Below are positions 7,944 through 16,148 of a stretch of 64,000 nucleotides of DNA, one piece after another (position 1 is the first letter of the stretch; every line of letters starts with the position of its first letter). The notes below the pieces were generated by a model, which made no database searches, was not told the DNA's origin, and saw only the letters and a list, made by a program, of their open reading frames with translations. The DNA comes from Rhizobium mongolense subsp. loessense (GTDB lineage Bacteria; Pseudomonadota; Alphaproteobacteria; Rhizobiales; Rhizobiaceae). The translations under genes and the position numbers were made by a program. The stretch is from NCBI RefSeq assembly GCF_900099775.1, contig NZ_FMTM01000016.1:44629-108628 (forward strand), written 5' to 3'.

Positions 7944-8675
7944 TCAATTTCGACGCGCTGCACGATTGTCGCCATCTTGGTCGTCATCGCCTGCAATGTT
8001 TTCCAAAGTCTTTGCTTTGAGGATCCGCAGGCCGTGCCGCCCCTCCGGGACGAGAATTCCGCTCCCTGTAAGTTTGGTGATGGTGCGGGAAACCGTCTCG
8101 GTCGTCAGTCCAAGGTAGTCGGCAATGTCCAGCCTTGTCATCGGCAGGTCGATCACCATGGTAAGCGGGTTCATCTGCTGTTGATGGCGCAGACGCGCCA
8201 GCAAGAAACTGCAAACCTTCTCCTCCGCGCCTTTGCGCGACAGCAGCACCATCTGGTTTTGGGCCGCGGCCATCTCATCGCAAAGGCGATCGAAAAGTTG
8301 AGGCCGGAGCAAAGGTGATGAATTCACGGCATCTTGAAACTCGCGACGCCCGAACGTTCGAAAGCGTGTCAGCGTCACAGCCTCTGCGCTATAGAGGTAA
8401 CGGTCTCTTAAGGATACGCCGACGAGATCACCGGGATAGAGAAAACCCGTAATGATGCGGCGACCGTCGCCGATGATCTTGAAGATGCGCAAAACGCCTT
8501 CGACGACTTCATAAAGGTGCTTTGCTTGATCCCCTTCGAGGAAAAGGGTCGATCCTGCCTCAATTCGGTTGAGCGCCTGCCTCCTGAAGAGCGCTTTTAG
8601 TGTCAGCGGCGGGTCTGGCGCATCCGTGTTGGCGAGAAAACGGCCGGAATTCTGTGCAGCGGTTGCGGCATACAT
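7944..8675 (-). CDS. FixK-like Crp/Fnr family transcription regulator
   Basis: A 243-residue regulator, start ATG 8675 behind GGGGGC. The N-terminal cyclic-nucleotide-binding-like beta roll (about 35-150) includes AGSTLFLEGDQAKHLYEVVEG and FLYPGDLVG. The C-terminal winged helix has the recognition helix TTETVSRTITKL. Its E-x-x-S-R pattern is the one that reads TTGAT half-sites in FNR/FixK proteins. The N-terminal cysteine cluster of oxygen-sensing FNR is missing, as in FixK, so it probably does not sense oxygen itself. Thirteen or more matching boxes lie in the first 27 kb. A direct repeat GTTACG-N4-GTTACA lies upstream, which suggests it is switched on by the PhoB/FxkR-type regulator. Confidence 0.9.
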   Translation of the reverse strand: MYAATAAQNSGRFLANTDAPDPPLTLKALFRRQALNRIEAGSTLFLEGDQAKHLYEVVEGVLRIFKIIGDGRRIITGFLYPGDLVGVSLRDRYLYSAEAVTLTRFRTFGRREFQDAVNSSPLLRPQLFDRLCDEMAAAQNQMVLLSRKGAEEKVCSFLLARLRHQQQMNPLTMVIDLPMTRLDIADYLGLTTETVSRTITKLTGSGILVPEGRHGLRILKAKTLENIAGDDDQDGDNRAARRN

Positions 8676-8761
8676 GGCAAAGCCCCCTGTTAGTCTCCGC
8701 CAGTACTTCACGCCTCTCACGTAACGTGCTGATGCCACATCCGCGATAAAGGGAAATAATT

Positions 8762-8777
8762 TGTAACAATTCGTAAC
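8762..8777 (-). promoter_or_regulatory. Direct repeat resembling a FxkR K-box upstream of the fixK-like gene
   Basis: Read on the minus strand it is GTTACGAATTGTTACA, two GTTAC half-sites ten bases apart, a spacing typical for OmpR/PhoB dimers. As I recall, the R. etli FxkR site is GTTACA-N4-GTTACA; this matches it at 11 of 12 defined positions. It lies 87 bases before the fixK-like start. Confidence 0.6.
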
Positions 8778-8788
8778 AGTCGAGCGCC

Positions 8789-9214
8789 TCATCCCATTAT
8801 GAGGCCATGGTCCCAGCGGGAGAAGAATGCAGGGTCGCGCATGCGCCGCCAATTGTCCGGCTCCAGGGTCCATATCCGGATTGATGCGCAGCGAGCCGAG
8901 TTGGCCACGGCCTTCACGTGATTCAACAAGGCACGAGCCACGCCCTCATCGTCCGCCGCACTCGCCGCGACGAGGAAGGGGACATCCAGAAGCTTGCCGA
9001 CGACCTCATGGTCGCGGATGCAGTAGATGCACAAGCCCCGAACGACGCCTTGCCTATCGGTAGCGGTAACGACCTTTTCCAGTTTGAGGAAGCTTTTGAC
9101 GGTCTGCTGCCATTCCGCAAGTGTAAGTGTCGGAACGACGGCTTGAACGAGCAGATAGGCGCAATCCACGAGGTGCGGCCGAAGGATATCGATTTCATAG
9201 GAACCGTCGTTCAT
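8789..9214 (-). CDS. GNAT-like hypothetical protein
   Basis: A 141-residue protein, start ATG 9214 behind AAAGGTGG. Its second half reads like a GNAT acetyltransferase core (VPFLVAASAADDEGVARALLNHV, then SARCASIRIWTL), but the first half is not typical and the acetyl-CoA loop is imperfect. It precedes the fixK-like gene on the same strand with a 113-base gap containing the K-box-like repeat, so the two are probably transcribed separately. Its function is unknown. Confidence 0.6.
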   Translation of the reverse strand: MNDGSYEIDILRPHLVDCAYLLVQAVVPTLTLAEWQQTVKSFLKLEKVVTATDRQGVVRGLCIYCIRDHEVVGKLLDVPFLVAASAADDEGVARALLNHVKAVANSARCASIRIWTLEPDNWRRMRDPAFFSRWDHGLIMG

Positions 9215-9552
9215 GCCACCTTTCCCTTTCAGAGCGGTGAGTTCCGGTTGGCTGACGCTGTCTTAGTCTTTGTGTTCGAGCAACACTGCCAGTTGCGATG
9301 CTTGCTCGATGTCACGGGTTTCACTCCACGTGAAACTCGTCTCATGGCAGTGAGCACTCGTATGACCGACAGGCCTTCAGCAAGCGGCCCGATATTGATC
9401 CTGACGTAAGCTGCCTGATGCGCCAACCGTCGGATTTGACCGCTCGAGCCGAGCGCTTGGGCTGCGAGCGGCCGGCTTTTTTAGCCGCCCTTTCTGAGGT
9501 CGAACAACACATCGTGTTCCTCCCACCCGGGGCAGGCCTGCCCCTGATCAGT
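9215..9552. other. Non-coding stretch
   Basis: No gene supported. It contains the inverted repeat at 9318-9336 and a GC-rich run near 9450-9500. Confidence 0.45.
9318..9336 (+). repeat. Inverted repeat resembling a split parS site
   Basis: Arms GTTTCAC and GTGAAAC are separated by TCCAC. The two arms equal those of the chromosomal parS core GTTTCACGTGAAAC, with five extra bases in the middle, so ParB binding is doubtful. It could equally be an operator for the 9214 gene. Confidence 0.35.
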
Positions 9553-10389
9553 TCAGTGGCTGCAGAAAATGGGCAGCCTGGCCGTCTCAAACATCGACCG
9601 CGTGACCCCGCCAAAGATCCGTTCCCGAAGGCGGGAATGGCTATAGGCGCCCATCACCAGAAGTTCGGCGCCAACATCAACCGCGTGCTGTTTTAATACC
9701 TCGTCAATAGGCCTGCCGGCGCTCGAAAGGACATCGACGGCAACGGGAACGCCATGTCGTGCAAGATATGTGGCAACGTCTGCCCCGGGCTCTTCGCCAC
9801 TTGCATACGTAGTTGCGACCGGGTCAATCAACGTGACATGGACCTCGCCTGCGGCCTGCAGGGCCGGCAATGCCTGCTGGACTGCGCGGGCGACTTCCAT
9901 TCGGGAGTTCCAGGCGACCAAGACCGACCGCGGTGCAAGGTTGGCTGCCTGATCTGTGGGGTTATAGAGCAAAGGCGCAGGTGATTGGAACAGGGCGCCG
10001 TCGAGAATGCGTTTGAAAAGATCTCCGTCTTGCCCTGCCTGACGGCCGACGAGCGTCAGGTCGGCATAGAGTGCGCGATCGGCAACATCTTCGTCTGCCC
10101 AGGCAAATTCGGTATAAATGTCCTGGACATCAAAAGACAGGCCGGAGGCCTTGAGCATTTCCTTGGCCTTTCCGGCCTGCTCGGCAAGCTTGTCAATATC
10201 GCCCTGACGCTCTTCGAGCCATGCCGTCGAGATCACCTCGGCATACGAGCCGCCGGGGGGTGGCGCCGCCATTGCGATGATCACTGTCGACAGGTGCGCC
10301 TCGATTGACTGGCTCACGGCGATCGCGTTCTTGAGATCTTCTTGGAAGTGATTGACGCCGAGTACGGCGAGAATGGTCTTATAGCGCAT
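9553..10389 (-). CDS. Universal stress protein, two USP domains
   Basis: A 278-residue protein made of two UspA-like domains (about 1-140 and 145-278). The start ATG 10389 follows GGAGGC. The C-terminal domain keeps the nucleotide-binding pattern G-x2-G-x9-G-S/T (VMGAYSHSRLRERIFGGVTR). The N-terminal one is less conserved. Such proteins bind ATP and support survival during growth arrest. Its closest relative in the window is the divergent gene at 10676. A FixK/FNR box lies 64 bases upstream. Confidence 0.9.
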   Translation of the reverse strand: MRYKTILAVLGVNHFQEDLKNAIAVSQSIEAHLSTVIIAMAAPPPGGSYAEVISTAWLEERQGDIDKLAEQAGKAKEMLKASGLSFDVQDIYTEFAWADEDVADRALYADLTLVGRQAGQDGDLFKRILDGALFQSPAPLLYNPTDQAANLAPRSVLVAWNSRMEVARAVQQALPALQAAGEVHVTLIDPVATTYASGEEPGADVATYLARHGVPVAVDVLSSAGRPIDEVLKQHAVDVGAELLVMGAYSHSRLRERIFGGVTRSMFETARLPIFCSH

Positions 10390-10452
10390 ATTCGTGCCTC
10401 CACGCTCGGTAGTGAGCATGGTTTAACGATAGCGATAGGCCAGAAAGATGCT

Positions 10453-10466
10453 TTGATCCGAGTCAA
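10453..10466 (-). promoter_or_regulatory. FixK/FNR box (9/10) upstream of the 9553-10389 usp
   Basis: TTGACTCGGATCAA on the minus strand departs from the consensus at one position. It lies 64 bases before the usp start. Confidence 0.65.
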
Positions 10467-10614
10467 TCTGGCGCCAGCCGGCAGGCCCGGCTTGTCACTG
10501 ATGCCAGGATGGCGGCGCGGCCGCTTCTTGCAGGCCTGCACAGAGCAGACTGCGTGCCCTCGCGCACGCGATCAATCCTTTCGCTGGTGAAATTTCGCGC
10601 TGCCGTTTTGTCCT

Positions 10615-10628
10615 TTGATCAGCATCAA
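10615..10628 (+). promoter_or_regulatory. FixK/FNR box (perfect) upstream of the 10676 usp
   Basis: TTGATCAGCATCAA, 10 of 10. It lies 47 bases before the start, and an identical sequence recurs at 22198. Confidence 0.8.
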
Positions 10629-10675
10629 TGTCGCAGGCGCTCCGCAGGGCCAGAGTGTTAACAGGAAAAGCGGAG

Positions 10676-11512
10676 ATGAGCCTCATGGACGTGAGATCTA
10701 TCCTACTCGTGATCGCTCCAACGGCTTCGAAGATCGATGTGCAAAACGCATTGACCTTGGCCGCAGAGGCAAATGATCACCTCGCAGTGCTGGTTGCGGC
10801 AATTGCCGATCCGCCGACCATCGGCGATTATCCGGTCGGCGAAGTCTGGCTCGACAAACGCGACCGGGACTTGGCAAGTATTGAATCGGAAGTGCTGCGC
10901 TGCACGGAGCAATGCGCCTTGGCCGGGCTGTCGTTTGAGGTCGATAGCATCTATCCCGAGCGCGCCTGGGCGGACGCCGCCATTGCGGCGCGCGCACTGT
11001 GCTTTGACCTCGTGCTCATCGGTTCAAGCGCATTGCGCGATCCTGAACTGAAGCGCAGCCTCCTTAGCGGCGTTCTGTTTGACGCCGGCCAACCGGTAAT
11101 GCTTCTGCCCGATCGTCTCGCGACCTTACGCCCGAAAAAGATTCTGCTCGCCTGGGATGGGACTATCCGCGCAGGGCGTGCCGTACGCGCAGCCCATGAC
11201 AACCTCGTTGCCGCAAATGAAGTCCATGTCGTGCTTGTTGACGGGCCGCACGCAAGGTTTGAGAGCGGAGACGAGCCGGGCGCCGCTATGGCCAACTATC
11301 TTGCCCACCACGGGATCAATGTCGTGGTCGACCGGATTGCCAGTTGCGGCCGGCCGATTGCAGACGTCCTGGTTCGCCACGCGGCAGAGATTGGCGCCGA
11401 CCTGATCGTCATGGGTGCTTATGGTCATTCGCGGTTGCGCGAGCGCATCTTCGGCGGCGTGACGAGGGCAATGATCGATCAACTGAAACTGCCGGTCTTG
11501 ATGGCGCACTGA
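10676..11512 (+). CDS. Universal stress protein, two USP domains
   Basis: A 278-residue tandem-USP protein. ATG 10676 is preferred (purine-rich AAGCGGAG just before it); a further ATG lies three codons on, and the upstream ATG at 10628 overlaps the FixK/FNR box. Domain 1 begins DVRSILLVIAPTASKIDV. Domain 2 ends with IVMGAYGHSRLRERIFGGVTRAM, an intact nucleotide-binding loop. It is divergent from, and paralogous to, the gene at 9553-10389. A transcript from its perfect box could continue through the decayed genes at 11.5-12.0 kb to the alcohol dehydrogenase, which has no box of its own. Confidence 0.9.
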   Translation: MSLMDVRSILLVIAPTASKIDVQNALTLAAEANDHLAVLVAAIADPPTIGDYPVGEVWLDKRDRDLASIESEVLRCTEQCALAGLSFEVDSIYPERAWADAAIAARALCFDLVLIGSSALRDPELKRSLLSGVLFDAGQPVMLLPDRLATLRPKKILLAWDGTIRAGRAVRAAHDNLVAANEVHVVLVDGPHARFESGDEPGAAMANYLAHHGINVVVDRIASCGRPIADVLVRHAAEIGADLIVMGAYGHSRLRERIFGGVTRAMIDQLKLPVLMAH

Positions 11513-11526
11513 AGGAGGCTTGAACT

Positions 11527-11800
11527 ATGAAGACGATCAAGATTCCGTAAAGGAGCTGGGTGCTTGTCTGTGATGCCGCCAAGGCATTGCTTTTGCGCGA
11601 TGACGGCGACGGCGAACATTTGAATTTAACGCCGGTGAAAATCGAGACTGAGGACCACCCGCCCACCCATGAGCTGGGAACAATTCTTGCGCCAGCATCT
11701 CGACCCATCCGTTCAAGAGGTCCTTTCAGGAGAAATTGCAAAGAACCTCGCATATCTGCCGGTATGGGAAATCGAAAGACATCTGACAAAGATCGATCAA
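11527..11800 (+). pseudogene. Host-attachment (baeRF-like) protein remnant
   Basis: The start reads MKTIKIP and then meets TAA, but the same frame continues SWVLVCDAAKALLLRDDG and DHPPTHELGT. This is the N-terminus of the host-attachment family, which usually goes on DRPGRV. The sequence then jumps, in another frame, to IAKNLAYLPVWEIERHL, which matches the C-terminal end of the same family. The middle is therefore deleted and an early stop is present. A short in-frame ATG at 11669 might still yield a peptide. Confidence 0.65.
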
Positions 11801-11845
11801 CGCGGTCTCGCCCTGATCGCCAAGCGCAAACTGGCAAGTGCCTTG

Positions 11846-11990
11846 ATGATCAATATCATCAAGACGGCGCTGGCGAAGGAATTCGGCAAACCACTATCCA
11901 TCGAATGCGTTTCCGTTCCGGGACCGGGCGAAATCCTCGCGAAGGTGTCATGACCTGCGGCATATGCCATACTGATCGGATTTATTGTGA
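11846..11990 (+). pseudogene. Alcohol dehydrogenase N-terminal remnant
   Basis: Downstream of the host-attachment scar the frame reads ALAKEFGKPLSIE and VPGPGEILAKV. One base out of frame it continues MTCGICHTD. This is the typical start of AdhP-like zinc alcohol dehydrogenases (catalytic zinc Cys in CGICHTD). A frameshift at the TCATGA junction and loss of everything after about residue 45 make it a remnant. The intact dehydrogenase begins only 140 bases further on. Confidence 0.6.
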
Positions 11991-12126
11991 TTGTGGCTCG
12001 AGCTGTTCACCCGCTCGCGATCTCGATTACGACGTCAAACCATGGTGACACTTTGTGGATGGGTTCGGAGGATCTCTCTACCAGGATTGAAGGGTCGGGG
12101 GATCCATATCCAGGAGGGTTATGTTC

Positions 12127-13110
12127 ATGAAAGCGATGACGCTTCAGTCCATCGGAAAGCCTCTGGTTCTCGTCGAGCGGCCAGATCCGTCACCGGGGCG
12201 AGGTGAACTCAGACTGAAGGTGGAGGCCTGCGCCGTTTGTCGCACGGATCTGCATGTCATCGATGGCGACCTCGCCAATCCGAAGCTGCCGCTCGTGCCG
12301 GGCCACGAGATCGTCGGGATCGTCGATGCCGTCGGTGACGGGGTCGCGGCCACGAGATTAGGAAGCCGTGTCGGTGTGCCATGGCTGGGCCACAGCTGCG
12401 GGGTGTGCCCCTATTGCCGGTCGGAGGCTGAAAACCTTTGCGACCGGCCGGAGTTTACCGGCTATACGCGCGATGGCGGCTTTGCCACCGATGTCGTGGC
12501 CGATGCGTCCTATGCCTTTGATCTTGATCCAAAAGATGATCCGGTTTCGCTTGCACCTTTGCTCTGCGCCGGGCTTATCGGCTGGCGCTGCCTGAAGAAG
12601 GCCGGTGACGGCAGAAGGATCGGGCTTTACGGCTTCGGGGCGGCAGCCCATATCATCGCCCAGGTATGCGTATGGCAAGGTCGTGAGGTCTACGCCTTTA
12701 CGCGTAGTGGAGACAATGAGGCGCAGCGTTTCGCGATAAGTCTCGGCGCCGCGTGGGCGGGAAGTTCAGACGACAGGCCGCCGGTGCTGCTGGACACGGC
12801 GATTATATTTGCGCCGGTCGGAACCCTCGTGCCGGCCGCCCTCAAGGCGGTCCGCAAGGGCGGACGTGTCGTTTGCGGCGGCATTCACATGAGCGACATT
12901 CCGGCCATGCCCTATGCCGTCCTTTGGGGAGAGCGGGAGCTTGTTTCCGTTGCAAATCTTACCCGTGAAGACGCCGCGCAGTTCTTTCCGATCGCCCGGC
13001 AGGCGGCCGTGCGCACACATACGGTCTCGTATCCCCTCGATCGGGCAAACCTGGCTCTCTCAGATCTTCGCGCCGGCCGGTTCAGCGGCGCGGCCGTCAT
13101 CGTTCCCTGA
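12127..13110 (+). CDS. Zinc-dependent alcohol dehydrogenase
   Basis: A 327-residue medium-chain dehydrogenase/reductase. AGGAGGG lies eight bases before ATG 12127; an ATG two codons earlier is too close to it. The catalytic zinc site is in CAVCRTDLH and PGHEIVG, and the structural zinc cysteines are in CGVCPYCRSEAENLC. The NAD(P) fold has GLYGFGAAAH. It should oxidise alcohols or reduce aldehydes in the cytoplasm; the substrate is unknown. It follows the usp at 10676 and the decayed genes, and precedes the P-type ATPase. As I recall, S. meliloti pSymA has a similar dehydrogenase next to a P-type ATPase in a FixK-dependent block. Confidence 0.92.
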   Translation: MKAMTLQSIGKPLVLVERPDPSPGRGELRLKVEACAVCRTDLHVIDGDLANPKLPLVPGHEIVGIVDAVGDGVAATRLGSRVGVPWLGHSCGVCPYCRSEAENLCDRPEFTGYTRDGGFATDVVADASYAFDLDPKDDPVSLAPLLCAGLIGWRCLKKAGDGRRIGLYGFGAAAHIIAQVCVWQGREVYAFTRSGDNEAQRFAISLGAAWAGSSDDRPPVLLDTAIIFAPVGTLVPAALKAVRKGGRVVCGGIHMSDIPAMPYAVLWGERELVSVANLTREDAAQFFPIARQAAVRTHTVSYPLDRANLALSDLRAGRFSGAAVIVP

Positions 13111-13137
13111 GGCAAAGCCATGAGGTCTCGAAGAACC

Positions 13138-13151
13138 TTGACCTTCATCAA
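13138..13151 (+). promoter_or_regulatory. FixK/FNR box (9/10) upstream of the P-type ATPase
   Basis: TTGACCTTCATCAA, one departure from consensus. It lies 127 bases before the TTG start at 13279. Confidence 0.7.
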
Positions 13152-13278
13152 AGCGAAGTGGACGAAGGATGGATATCTGCGCCAAGCGTGGGAAAGAGCA
13201 TCCGGACGACCAGCACCATCGTCCTTGCCGCGCCGGAAATGAAGAGAGCGACCAAAAGACACTCAAGGGAGAACTGAT

Positions 13279-15990
13279 TTGGAGCCGGCCGCATCGCCCA
13301 TCCGCAATGCTCATTCAATGACCGTCTTGGAAGTCGCTGCTGCGCTCGGCGTTGAACCGGCCCGCGGGCTTGACGAAAAGGACGCCGAGCATCGGCTGCA
13401 GCTGTTCGGCGCAAATGCCCTTACGGCGAAAAAGCGCCTTTCGGATGTTCGCCTGATGCTGCGGCAGTTCGCCAGCCCGGTCATGCTGTTGCTCGCCGGC
13501 GCTACCGCGCTTTCGCTTGCGTTTGGCGAGTATCAGCAGGCCGTGGCCATAGCTGCAGTGCTGTTTATCAATTCGGCGATCGGCTATTTCACAGAGCGGA
13601 GGGCGGTTCGCTCTCTGGAAGCGCTAAGGCGACTTGGAAAACGCAGCGCGCGCGTACGTCGGGCAGGACATGTGCTGCAGATCGCGGCGGAGAAGCTGGT
13701 TCCCGGAGATATTGTCCTTCTTGATGCAGGCGACGTCGTCGCAGCGGACATGCGGTGCGCGAGTTCCGCCACGTTGAGAATCGACGAGTCGGCTTTGACC
13801 GGTGAATCCGTGCCGGTCGGCAAGGGGATCGAACCGGACTCAGCACTTGCCGGATTACACGAGCGCAACGCCATGCTCTTTAAAGGCACACACATCGTGA
13901 GCGGAGGTGGCGAGGGCATCGTGACGGGGACCGGTCTCGCCACGGAACTTGGCCGCATTACCCAACTGGTCGACGAGGCCAGTGGCGGAGTTTCTCCTCT
14001 TGAGCGTCAGCTTGCGTTTCTGTCGCGGCAACTCATATGGATTACCTTGGTACTTGCCGCGGCCATTTCCGCAGCCGGGCTCTCTTCGGGAAGACCGGTC
14101 TTCTTGATGGTGGAAACGGCGATTGCGCTTGCCGTAGCCGCCATCCCCGAGGGTCTGCCCATCGTGGCGACGCTGACACTGGCACGCGGCATGCTGCGCA
14201 TGGCCCGGCACAACGCACTGGTCGAAAACCTGGCAGCCGTAGAGACGCTCGGTTCGACGACCGTCATCATGACCGACAAGACCGGCACACTTACCGAAAA
14301 TCGCATGGAGGTTGAGCAAATTCTGACACCTTCCGGTGATTTTTCCATTGACCGTGGTCTGGCCACCATCGTGAAGGAAGGCGCCATCGTCGATCCCTCG
14401 GCCGATCCGGAGCTCATGCAGGCACTGCTGATCGGCGTTTTGTGTTCAAACGCGGAATACGACCGCCATGCCTTTTCCGGCACCGGTGATCCGATGGAGA
14501 TCGCGCTCCTGCGCGCGGGAAGTTTCGCAGGGCTCGATCGCAAGGAACAGATTGTGACGTTTCCGGAAGTGGCCGAGCATCCCTTCGATACCACGACCAG
14601 GCGCATGGCAACCATACACAGGACCGGCGACAATCACTTTGCTGCCGTAAAAGGTGCTCCCGAAGAAGTGCTGGCGGCTGCAGACCGGATCGGCATCAAA
14701 ATGGAACCGCTTGGTGCGACCGAACGGACGGCATGGCTGCGGCGCGGTGAAGAACTTGCTGCAAGAGGGCTCAGGGTCCTTGCAGTCGCCGTTCATCCGC
14801 GTGCGCTCCAGGATCAACCGGTTCCAGACGCATTGGTCTTCTACGGCCTCGTCGCTTTTCGCGACCCGCCGCGAGGCGATATACCGGAAACGATCGCCGC
14901 GTTACGAAGGGCAGGTATCCGCGTCGTCATGGCAACCGGCGATCACCCGAGTACCGCGCTTGGGATTTCGCAAGCGATTGGCCTGACGGAGCCAGGTGCG
15001 TTGGTGATGACCGGCGCAGAACTATCCCGGCTGGGTGACGCGTCGGCGGCCGAGCGTCAGGAGATCGTTCGTAGACAGATCTTCGCGCGCGTGAGCCCGG
15101 AGCAAAAGCTCGAATTGATCAGCGCCTTTCAGCGCGAAGGCGAAGTGGTCGCCATGACGGGAGACGGGGTCAATGATGCGCCGGCTCTCAGCAAGGCAGA
15201 CATCGGTGTCGCCATGGGCCAACGTGGAACAGATGTGGCCCGAGAGGCTGCGGACATGGTCTTGCTCGACGACGCCTTTTCAACCATCGTGCATGCCGTT
15301 CGCGAGGGACGGATCATCTTCGCCAATATCCGCCGGTTCTCCGCATATCTGCTCTCGTGCAATCTGGCAGAAGTGCTCGTTGTAGGTATTGCCGTCTTCA
15401 CGGGACTTCCACTGGCGCTGCTGCCGCTCCAAATTCTTTTCCTGAACTTTGTCACGGATGTCTTTCCGGCCTTTGCGCTTGCCGCCGGCGAAGGCGAAGA
15501 CGACGTACTCGACCGGCCGCCGCGCCAGCCCAACGAGGCAATCCTCACGAAGGCGCAATGGCTCTCTGTCGCAGTCTATGGAGCGGCAATTTCGGGCGCC
15601 ACGCTTTTGGCATTGATTTCTTCGATCCGCTGGCTTGGCCTGGCAGCCGAACAGGCGACGACGGTTTCCTTTGTCACCATCGCGCTTGCCCAGCTGTGGC
15701 ATACCTTCAACATGCGGGAGAGCGGGAGTGGTTTTTGGTCTAACTCCGTCACCCAAAACCGCTTTGTTTGGTATGCCACCGCACTTTGCCTTGCACTGCT
15801 GTTTGCGGGGATAAACGTGCCGTTACTATCGGAAACCCTGGAAATTGCGTCGATAGGGATGGAAGGCTGGGCGCTTGCCATCGGCTCCAGCCTGCTGCCG
15901 CTTGTTGCAGGGCAGCTCTGGCTTTCGTTGAGCGCTCGACGACCGGCCCTCGGCCCGCATCTCAAGACGGAGCTGAATGAGCAGCCCTGA
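13279..15990 (+). CDS. Ca2+-type (P2A-like) cation-transporting P-type ATPase
   Basis: A 903-residue P-type ATPase that pumps a cation across the inner membrane using ATP. The start is probably TTG 13279 (GGGAG eight bases before); ATG 13318 is the alternative. It has a cation-ATPase N-terminal domain, the TM4 motif AIPEGLP (P2-type, not the CPC of heavy-metal pumps), phosphorylation site Asp333 in DKTGTLTEN, and the hinge MTGDGVNDAPALSKADIGVAMG. The C-terminal six-helix cation ATPase domain includes FLNFVTDVFPAFALA. In M. tuberculosis, CtpF of the DosR regulon is of this class. The ion is not determinable by reading. Confidence 0.93.
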   Translation: MEPAASPIRNAHSMTVLEVAAALGVEPARGLDEKDAEHRLQLFGANALTAKKRLSDVRLMLRQFASPVMLLLAGATALSLAFGEYQQAVAIAAVLFINSAIGYFTERRAVRSLEALRRLGKRSARVRRAGHVLQIAAEKLVPGDIVLLDAGDVVAADMRCASSATLRIDESALTGESVPVGKGIEPDSALAGLHERNAMLFKGTHIVSGGGEGIVTGTGLATELGRITQLVDEASGGVSPLERQLAFLSRQLIWITLVLAAAISAAGLSSGRPVFLMVETAIALAVAAIPEGLPIVATLTLARGMLRMARHNALVENLAAVETLGSTTVIMTDKTGTLTENRMEVEQILTPSGDFSIDRGLATIVKEGAIVDPSADPELMQALLIGVLCSNAEYDRHAFSGTGDPMEIALLRAGSFAGLDRKEQIVTFPEVAEHPFDTTTRRMATIHRTGDNHFAAVKGAPEEVLAAADRIGIKMEPLGATERTAWLRRGEELAARGLRVLAVAVHPRALQDQPVPDALVFYGLVAFRDPPRGDIPETIAALRRAGIRVVMATGDHPSTALGISQAIGLTEPGALVMTGAELSRLGDASAAERQEIVRRQIFARVSPEQKLELISAFQREGEVVAMTGDGVNDAPALSKADIGVAMGQRGTDVAREAADMVLLDDAFSTIVHAVREGRIIFANIRRFSAYLLSCNLAEVLVVGIAVFTGLPLALLPLQILFLNFVTDVFPAFALAAGEGEDDVLDRPPRQPNEAILTKAQWLSVAVYGAAISGATLLALISSIRWLGLAAEQATTVSFVTIALAQLWHTFNMRESGSGFWSNSVTQNRFVWYATALCLALLFAGINVPLLSETLEIASIGMEGWALAIGSSLLPLVAGQLWLSLSARRPALGPHLKTELNEQP

Positions 15991-16014
15991 CGGGGACAAC
16001 GGGGCATGGCAGCG

Positions 16015-16028
16015 TTGATCTTCATCAA
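16015..16028 (+). promoter_or_regulatory. FixK/FNR box (perfect) upstream of the APH/kinase fusion
   Basis: TTGATCTTCATCAA, 10 of 10, 120 bases before the 16149 start. Confidence 0.75.
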
Positions 16029-16148
16029 TGCGGGCACATTGCGGCATGCTTTGATATTCTTCTGCGGACTTCATCAAGGGCGAGGGAGCTCTTTACCACT
16101 GTCAGCGGCTGCGCCATCCGGATGAACGGCTAAAAAACGGAGATAGCA

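Noticed and set aside
7567..8118. 183-residue plus-strand open frame
   Set aside because: It overlaps the 3' end of the fixK-like gene, has atypical composition and no start signal.
12040..12126. FixK/FNR box directly upstream of the alcohol dehydrogenase
   Set aside because: No match found; the gene may be read from the box at 10615 instead.
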